The notes under the pieces: generated by a model | The model's database searches: none | Told to the model about the DNA's origin: nothing | Seen by the model: only the letters and a program-made list of their open reading frames with translations | Shown: positions 58,901 to 64,000 of the stretch, piece by piece | Position numbering within the stretch: position 1 is the first letter of the stretch | Layout: each line of letters starts with the position of its first letter | Assembly: GCA_029216955.1 (NCBI GenBank) | Contig: JANAVB010010791.1 | Location: forward strand, 10,926,438 to 10,990,437 | Direction: 5' to 3' | Length of the DNA stretch: 64,000 nucleotides | Source of the DNA: Iris pallida | Lineage: Eukaryota; Streptophyta; Magnoliopsida; Asparagales; Iridaceae | Made by a program: the position numbers and the translations under genes

Positions 58901-60233
58901 TTCGTCGTCTTCCGATGACGTTGCTCCAGAGCTGCAAGAGCCTGTTGCGGAGGCAACAGAAGTAGTTGAGACAGAGGAGAGGGTTGAATCCCCTCTTTAT
59001 CATGATGAGGGAAGGTCGGCCGCATCATTGCCGAGTCCTACCCCGACTTCAACCGTGGAAGTTGAGGCGGCTACCACTCAGGAGGTAGCGACAGATTCTG
59101 TCCCTGTTGAGGGACTCGATGATGAGACCTGTCTGCCAGTCAAGACCGCTGCGACGGGTCAAGAGGCAAGTGACAATCTCCCTATTCTGCCAAGGGAGGT
59201 GCCAACCGTTGATAGGACGTTGGGGGTAGAAGAGATGGTTGTTGACGTCGGAGGTTCTTCCGGGCTTGAGAAGGGTAAGGGTGTAGAACCCTCTGTTGCT
59301 CCTTCTACTTGGGGGACCATTTCGACGCCTGTGCCGGCTCCTTCTGTTGCTTCGGCTCCTCGAGCTGGAAGTCAAGCCCATGTTGATGAAGAGCCCATTG
59401 ATGCCGAGGTTCAAGCCTCGCTGATTGAGATTGGCGGATCTTCTTCCGGTCCGCGAACTGTAGTAGCTCCTCCAACTCCCGCGATGACGCCGCAGGTCCT
59501 GGCGGATGCAGACGAGTATGTGAAATTCCTCGTCGAGGGGGTGTACAAAATATTGCAGAAGGGTGTATCTGCTGTGATGGATGCCAATGGGAGTTTTGCG
59601 ACGGCAAAAGCTCTGGCAATGCCCTGCATCGAGCTGATTCGTATTCACCAAGGCCACGACCACATGGTCGAAATTCTGGAGGCTTCGGTGATTGAGCTGG
59701 ATGAGCGGCTCGCGGAACTTCAATGCATCCAGCGAAATGACCTTTCTGTCCTGATAGAGGCGGAGAAGGGGAAGCTGATCGCCGAGATCGAATCTTCACA
59801 CCAGGCCACTGTGGGCGTTTGGGAGCGTGAGGTGGCTGAGACTGAGGCTGCGGTAGAGCAGTTATCTCAGTCCATGAAGACGACGGTGGAAACTCGAGCT
59901 GCATTGGAAGCTAATATCGCGGATATCGACACCCAGATGCGCCGCCTTGAAGACCAACGGGCCCGACTCCAGTTAGAGGTCGAGCGTGTCCGGGCTGAAC
60001 ATGCAGCATTTAAGAAGGATGAGGCGACCTTTACTCAGCGGACTCTGGCCTTGGCGCAGCAACGACAACAGCTTGATGAGAAGCATGCAAGTGATACTTC
60101 CGCTGGGGCCATTGAATTGATGTACCGAGAAGCAGAGCGACGAGTCCTGGCGACGGTGGAGGCCCGCGCAGTCGACTTAAAGCATCGAGTCAGGGAGCTC
60201 TCAGCCCATCCTGGGGAGATTCAGGGACAATAG
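55967..60233 (+). pseudogene. Antisense plant-mobile-domain gene captured by the Tat element
   Basis: ATG at 55967 after TATA and leader. Exon 1 (55967-56087) is Lys/Glu-rich. Intron 1 (56088-56324, GTAAGT...GCTAG) joins in frame. Exon 2 (56325-58617) carries the plant mobile domain (PF10536 pattern): TFFTPVGELGFALHEMYEVS near 57150, YLMIWLRDCVF with LILPAVKLVFGRRLALLPAM near 57570-57720, followed by a basic tail with PKKQKKAS. Intron 2 (58618-58682) keeps phase. Exon 3 (58683-60233) begins LKRKPRTPK, then is acidic and Ser/Pro-rich, and ends in a long coiled coil (about 59690-60190). Lesions: a frame change near 56660-56690 (or a third 68 bp intron, 56642-56709, which restores the frame), a TAG at 57328 and a TAG at 58896. 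Total length is about 1320 codons. PMD proteins act in gene and transposon silencing in plants; this copy's role is unknown. Confidence 0.8.
56163..56288. repeat. 42 bp tandem repeat in intron 1 of the PMD gene
   Basis: Three units start at 56163, 56205 and 56247, each beginning GACGCGCATGGG and ending TGATGATGCGCCGA(G/A)G. They use the same GCGCAT/ATGCGC words as the Tat LTR, so LTR and intron share a motif. Confidence 0.85.
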
Positions 60234-60312
60234 TTTTTCCTTTTTCTTTTGTGTTCTTTTGCAACCCTTACTGGGGGGAATGATGTAGTTTCTTGTACTC
60301 CTTTTTCAGAAG

Positions 60313-60318
60313 AATAAA
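60313..60318 (+). terminator. Polyadenylation signal of the antisense PMD gene
   Basis: AATAAA 80 bp after the stop codon, in AGAATAAAGAAGTC, followed by a T-rich tract. It supports an independent transcription unit on the plus strand. Confidence 0.55.
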
Positions 60319-60453
60319 GAAGTCTACAACTTTTTTTTTGTGATGTGTTCATCTTTTGTTGTTATGAACTTGATGATTTGTGTGGACCTATTATCTTTTG
60401 CGCACCTTGGTTTTCAGGTACAGATAATAAGTTTGAAGGAACCATTATGTTTG

Positions 60454-60747
60454 CTCAGAGGTAATGTGGACATGGCAATCACTGGGTTCGAAATGATAGA
60501 ATCTCCCTACTCAGAGGTATTATGGACGTGGTAGGAATGATCTTGTGGGATACGCCGAACAACTCAGAGGTTATATGGACGTGGAAGTTCTACGATAAAT
60601 GTACAATAACACAGAGGATGTTTGTACAAGATGTTTACTCAGAGGTAATGTGGACGTGGTAAACATGAAGGGTAGCATAGGCTTACGAAGTGTAAGATTC
60701 TGCTTTGTAGGGTGTAGAGAGACAACTCAGAGGTAATATGGACGTGG
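60454..60747. repeat. Five spaced copies of a 22 bp motif between the convergent genes
   Basis: CTCAGAGGTAATGTGGACG plus TGG, with minor changes, starts at 60454, 60510, 60563, 60638 and 60726, spaced 53-88 bp apart. A partial copy lies near 60610. The motif sits in the spacer between the 3' ends of the PMD gene (+) and pol (-). Confidence 0.85.
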
Positions 60748-60845
60748 TTATCTTTCTACTGGAAGATGCCACGGAACAGCTGGGTTCCGGAGGCGTATGA
60801 GTTTGTGAAAAGAGGTTGTTTGAGGAAGTACATGTCTGGAGGATG

Positions 60846-63800
60846 TCAAGAATAGTACTTCTTTAGAAACTTGCCGTTGATGGGCATCATGAACAAGTCC
60901 CCATTGGGTTTGGCGAGGCGGTAAGCACCGTTTGAGTATACCGTCTCTATGATGAAAGGTCCTTCCCACTTGGGCTCGAACTTTCCTGGTGTCTTGTGGG
61001 TCAATACCATTGGTCTTCTGACTGCTAAAACCAGGTCGCCAACTTGGAAAGTCCTCTGTTTGACCTTTTTGTTGAAAGCCTGTGATATGCGGGCTTGGTA
61101 GAGCTCGATGCGTTGTTGAGCTAAGAGACATTTTTCGTCTAGTGCCTCCAGTTCTCGCAGACGACGACGTTGATTGTCCTCTTCTGTGAGATCATTTGTG
61201 ATTGCCACGCGGAGCGAAGGTATCTGTATCTCGAGAGGCAGTACTGCTTCGCTCCCGTAGACCAGGGAGAATGGAGTGTTGCCTGTTGGGGTCCGTACCG
61301 TTGTGCGGTAGGCCCAAAGGCATTCGCCAAGTTTTTCGTCCCAGTCGCATTTGTTGGATGACACGACCTTTTTGAGCAGCCTAACGATAGTTTTGTTGAA
61401 TGCCTCAGCCAATCCGTTTGCTGCCGGATTGTAGGCAGTTGAGGCCACGTTCTGAATGCGATTCTTGTCACAGAACCTGCTGAAAATGTGGCTGATAAAC
61501 TGAGGACCATTGTCATGGATGATCCGTCGGGGTACCCCAAAACGGTAAATGACATGGTGTTTGATAAAGCTGACCACCCTGGAGCTTTTTACTTCTGCTA
61601 GTGAAACTGCTTCTGCCCATTTGGAGAAGTAGTCGATGATGGCCAGGATGAAACGGTGTCCTCTCGATGAAGGAGGGGTGATTGGCCCTACAATGTCTAT
61701 GCCCCAGGCTTCGAAGGGCCAGGAGGCGACTGTAGGATGTAGCGGCTCCGATGGTGTATGTATAAAGTCTGCATGAAGTTGGCACGCATGGCACTTTTTG
61801 GCATATTCGACAGCATCGGCAACCATGGTTGGCCAGTAGTAGCCCATACGTCGCAGTCGATCTTGCAACTTAGGACCGGGTTGATGAGCTCCACAAGTTC
61901 CGTCATGATCTTCTTGAAGAGCTTCGGCTGCTTCTTCGTTAGACAGGCATCGAAGGAGGAGCCCATCGAAGGAGCGTCGGTACAGCATTTTGGTAGCCGT
62001 ATCGTAGTAGAATCGAAGAGAGCGTCTCCTGACTGAGACGGCTTCCTTCGGGTCCTCTGGAACGATTTTGTAGACAGTGAAGTCGATGAACGGGAACCTC
62101 CAGTCTCGGACATTAACCCCAGTGTTTGTCGGCATGGCGTGAGCCACCTGCAAGCATAGGTTGTTTCTGGGACAAATCAGATCTCGTCCTGTTACCGTGA
62201 TATAGTGTTGAGTCCCAAAGGGCGCTGCTAATGAGGCTGCGAGGCCGGCCAGAGCATCGGCCTCCAAGTTTTGTAAACGGGGGACATGTTCGATGAAGAA
62301 CCCGGTGAAGGTTGAAATGATGTTCAACGCGACTTCATGATAAGGGATTAAATCTTCATGGTGAACTTCGTATTGTCCCCGAACCTGGTTTACGACGAGT
62401 TTTGAGTCGCCGTAAGCTTCCAGATGGTCGACCCCCAGCTGTTGTGCGAGCTGGAGTCCCATGACGAGTGCATTGTACTCGGCAACGTTGTTGGAGCACG
62501 GCTTCGAAAGAGAGTATGCACGCTGGATGACCAGCTGATCGGGGGAGACTAAGACTACCCCCATTCCTGCGATGATTTGGCCTTTGGGGCCTGTTCTTGA
62601 AGCGCCGTCGAAGAATATTCGCCAAACGGAGCTTCCTTCGGTGACGTTAGATTCTTGGACCTCATCCGGGATATCTTCATAGAGTTTTGAGGATTCTGGG
62701 ATAGGGTACGCAGCTAAAAAGTCAGCCAGAGCTTGACCCTTAACAGCTTTTTGCGGTACAAACACCAGGTTGTACGGTGTTAGCAAGATCGCCCATGTAG
62801 CCAGCCGGGAGTTCAATGATCCTGGCTTCGTCATGAGGACTCTGAGCGGGTTGACTCGGAAAATGACATGAATTGTCTGACCCGAGACATAATGACGAGT
62901 CTTTTGGATGGCAAACACCAAAGCCAAGCACTCCTTTTCGACGGGGTTGTACCGGTGTTCGGCCCCAATGAGTGTTCGACTGAGGTAGTAGATTGCTTGC
63001 TCGTAGCCTGTATCGCTGTTTTGAGCCAGCAGAGCGCCAAGAGAATGATCCATGGCACGGACGTAGAGGAGAAATGGTTTGCCGATGACTGGCGCTACCA
63101 GGACTGGTGGGCTCGTCAAGTAGGTTTTGATGTCGTCAAAAGCCTTCTGGCACTCTTCTGTCCAGACATAAGAGACTCCCTTCTTCATGAGCTGAGTGAA
63201 GGGTTGACATTTACCGGAAAGGTTTGCTATGAACCTCCGGATATATGCCAGACGTCCCTGTAGGCCCCGAAGTTCTCGAAGGTTCTTTGGAGGGTCCATG
63301 TTGAGGATGGCTTTGGTCTTCTCAGGATCAACATGAATGCCTTTCGCTGTGATGACGAAGCCCAAGAATTTGTCGCTAGAAACCCCCAGAAAGGATTTAG
63401 CGGGGTTCATTTTGAGTTGATGCGCCCGCATGAGATCGAAGACCGTCTTCAGGTCCTGTAGGTGATCTCTTTTGAGGCGGCTTTTGACTGCGATGTCGAC
63501 AACATAGCATTCGACTGTCTTGCGAAGATGTTGACGGAAGATGGTGCTCATAGCTCGCTGGTATGTCGCACCGGCGTTCTTCAAGCCGAAGGGCATTACT
63601 GTGTAGCAGAAAACACCCTTTGGAGTCCTCAATGACGTGTCTTTTGCGTCATCGGGGAACATCTTGATTTGATTGCAGCCTGAATACCCGTCCATGAAGG
63701 ACATGCACTCAAAGCCATATGTGTTGTCGATCATCACATCAGTGATTGGAAGCGGGAATTTGTCCTTCGGACAAGCAAAGTTGAGATCCCTGAAGTCGAT

Positions 63801-63998
63801 ACAGACTCGTATCTTTCCGTTCTTCTTGGTGACAGGAACGATGTTGGCTACCCAATCCGGGTGTTGTTCCTCACGGATGAAGCCGCTAGTCAAGAGTTTG
63901 TCTACCTCCTGATCGATGGCATTCATGATGTCCGGACGGAAGCGTCGCTGCTGTTGTTTGATAGGTTTGGCATCAGGTAAGATGTTCAACCTATGCAT
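60846..63998 (-). CDS. pol: Tat-lineage gypsy pol: RT, RNase H, archaeal-type RNase H, integrase (5' end outside the window)
   Basis: One uninterrupted frame of 1050 codons to the stop just below 60849; the true start lies upstream of the window. Domains by residue from 63998: RT (about 1-250) with SFMDGYSGCNQI and LRTPKGVFCYTVMPFGLKNA; its catalytic motif reads YVVD at 165-168 instead of YVDD. A first, degenerate RNase H (about 290-420) has CLALVFAIQKTRHYV. A second, archaeal-type RNase H keeps D464 (FFDGAS), E507 (AEYNAL), D531 (GDSKLVVNQ) and D581 (EADALA). Integrase has an HHCC module (HQPGPKLQDRLRRMGYYW, CHAC) and the triad D768, D829, E865 with DX35E spacing. The C-terminus has a GPF motif (KWEGPFII) and no chromodomain. 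Openness over 3.1 kb suggests recent activity, or trans-complementation. Confidence 0.93.
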   Translation of the reverse strand: MHRLNILPDAKPIKQQQRRFRPDIMNAIDQEVDKLLTSGFIREEQHPDWVANIVPVTKKNGKIRVCIDFRDLNFACPKDKFPLPITDVMIDNTYGFECMSFMDGYSGCNQIKMFPDDAKDTSLRTPKGVFCYTVMPFGLKNAGATYQRAMSTIFRQHLRKTVECYVVDIAVKSRLKRDHLQDLKTVFDLMRAHQLKMNPAKSFLGVSSDKFLGFVITAKGIHVDPEKTKAILNMDPPKNLRELRGLQGRLAYIRRFIANLSGKCQPFTQLMKKGVSYVWTEECQKAFDDIKTYLTSPPVLVAPVIGKPFLLYVRAMDHSLGALLAQNSDTGYEQAIYYLSRTLIGAEHRYNPVEKECLALVFAIQKTRHYVSGQTIHVIFRVNPLRVLMTKPGSLNSRLATWAILLTPYNLVFVPQKAVKGQALADFLAAYPIPESSKLYEDIPDEVQESNVTEGSSVWRIFFDGASRTGPKGQIIAGMGVVLVSPDQLVIQRAYSLSKPCSNNVAEYNALVMGLQLAQQLGVDHLEAYGDSKLVVNQVRGQYEVHHEDLIPYHEVALNIISTFTGFFIEHVPRLQNLEADALAGLAASLAAPFGTQHYITVTGRDLICPRNNLCLQVAHAMPTNTGVNVRDWRFPFIDFTVYKIVPEDPKEAVSVRRRSLRFYYDTATKMLYRRSFDGLLLRCLSNEEAAEALQEDHDGTCGAHQPGPKLQDRLRRMGYYWPTMVADAVEYAKKCHACQLHADFIHTPSEPLHPTVASWPFEAWGIDIVGPITPPSSRGHRFILAIIDYFSKWAEAVSLAEVKSSRVVSFIKHHVIYRFGVPRRIIHDNGPQFISHIFSRFCDKNRIQNVASTAYNPAANGLAEAFNKTIVRLLKKVVSSNKCDWDEKLGECLWAYRTTVRTPTGNTPFSLVYGSEAVLPLEIQIPSLRVAITNDLTEEDNQRRRLRELEALDEKCLLAQQRIELYQARISQAFNKKVKQRTFQVGDLVLAVRRPMVLTHKTPGKFEPKWEGPFIIETVYSNGAYRLAKPNGDLFMMPINGKFLKKYYS

Positions 63999-64000
63999 TG

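Larger units (their letters stand above)
53468..63998 (-). mobile_element. Tat-lineage Ty3/gypsy element with an antisense captured gene (5' part outside the window)
   Basis: On the minus strand: pol (63998-60846, upstream end outside the window), a spacer with short repeats (60845-60240), an antisense gene on + (55967-60233), a polypurine tract (55621-55607) and a 3' LTR (55606-53468). The dual RNase H and absence of a chromodomain place it in the Tat lineage, in which extra, sometimes antisense, frames between pol and the 3' LTR are known (for example Grande and Retand). It is the best-preserved element here and lies in SIRE sequence (52-53.4 kb). Confidence 0.85.

Noticed and set aside
55967..60233. 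The PMD gene as an ordinary host gene
   Set aside because: It is bracketed by the Tat polypurine tract and LTR on one side and the Tat pol on the other, shares motifs with the LTR and has degenerate frames; it belongs to the element.

Overview
This window is plant nuclear DNA, almost certainly from an angiosperm and probably a eudicot. It appears to consist entirely of transposable elements. The families seen are Ty3/gypsy chromoviruses with kilobase-long LTRs, a Tat-lineage gypsy, two Tork-like Ty1/copia elements, SIRE/Maximus copia fragments and two CACTA (En/Spm) transposons. I found no convincing host gene, rRNA, tRNA or CRISPR array. The nested, decayed architecture suggests heterochromatin.

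Left part (1-29775). An old minus-strand gypsy (called Y) is the outermost layer. Its 3' LTR is at 1-405, pol at 406-3988, the gag C-terminus at 21936-22488 and the gag middle at 29415-29775. Two solo LTRs split it. LTR-A (3989-21935) is flanked by the duplication TCTCT. LTR-B (22489-29414) is flanked by GAAGT/AAAGT. LTR-A holds copia element 1 (4921-19553, duplication AAACT), which holds a non-coding LTR element with 3.5 kb LTRs (5793-15357). LTR-B holds CACTA-1 (23971-28531, duplication TTC), which holds a solo SIRE-type LTR (25246-26525, duplication CACTA). The nesting is therefore four levels deep in two places, and most boundaries are fixed by target-site duplications.

Middle part (29776-53467). 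A minus-strand SIRE 3' end (29776-31781) is followed by CACTA-2, whose left terminus is at 31782. The first half of the CACTA-2 TNP2 transposase lies on + (33001-34499). The rest of TNP2 and the second CACTA gene lie on - (45109 down to about 34506). A complete copia element 2 (34654-41353) is inserted among them. A minus-strand chromovirus (Z, 45110-51716) interrupts TNP2 exactly at the point where its two halves should join, so a later inversion of about 34506-51716 would explain the layout. A degenerate plus-strand SIRE pol follows (51717-53467).

Right part (53468-63998). This is the 3' portion of a Tat-lineage gypsy on the minus strand, which runs off the window. It carries a long, nearly intact pol (RT, RNase H, a second archaeal-type RNase H with all four acidic residues, integrase). 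Convergent to pol, on the opposite strand, is a gene-like unit with its own TATA box, at least two introns, a plant mobile domain (PMD), nuclear localisation motifs, a C-terminal coiled coil and a polyadenylation signal. This captured antisense gene, together with the dense GCGCAT motif array in the LTR and in its first intron, is the most interesting system in the window.
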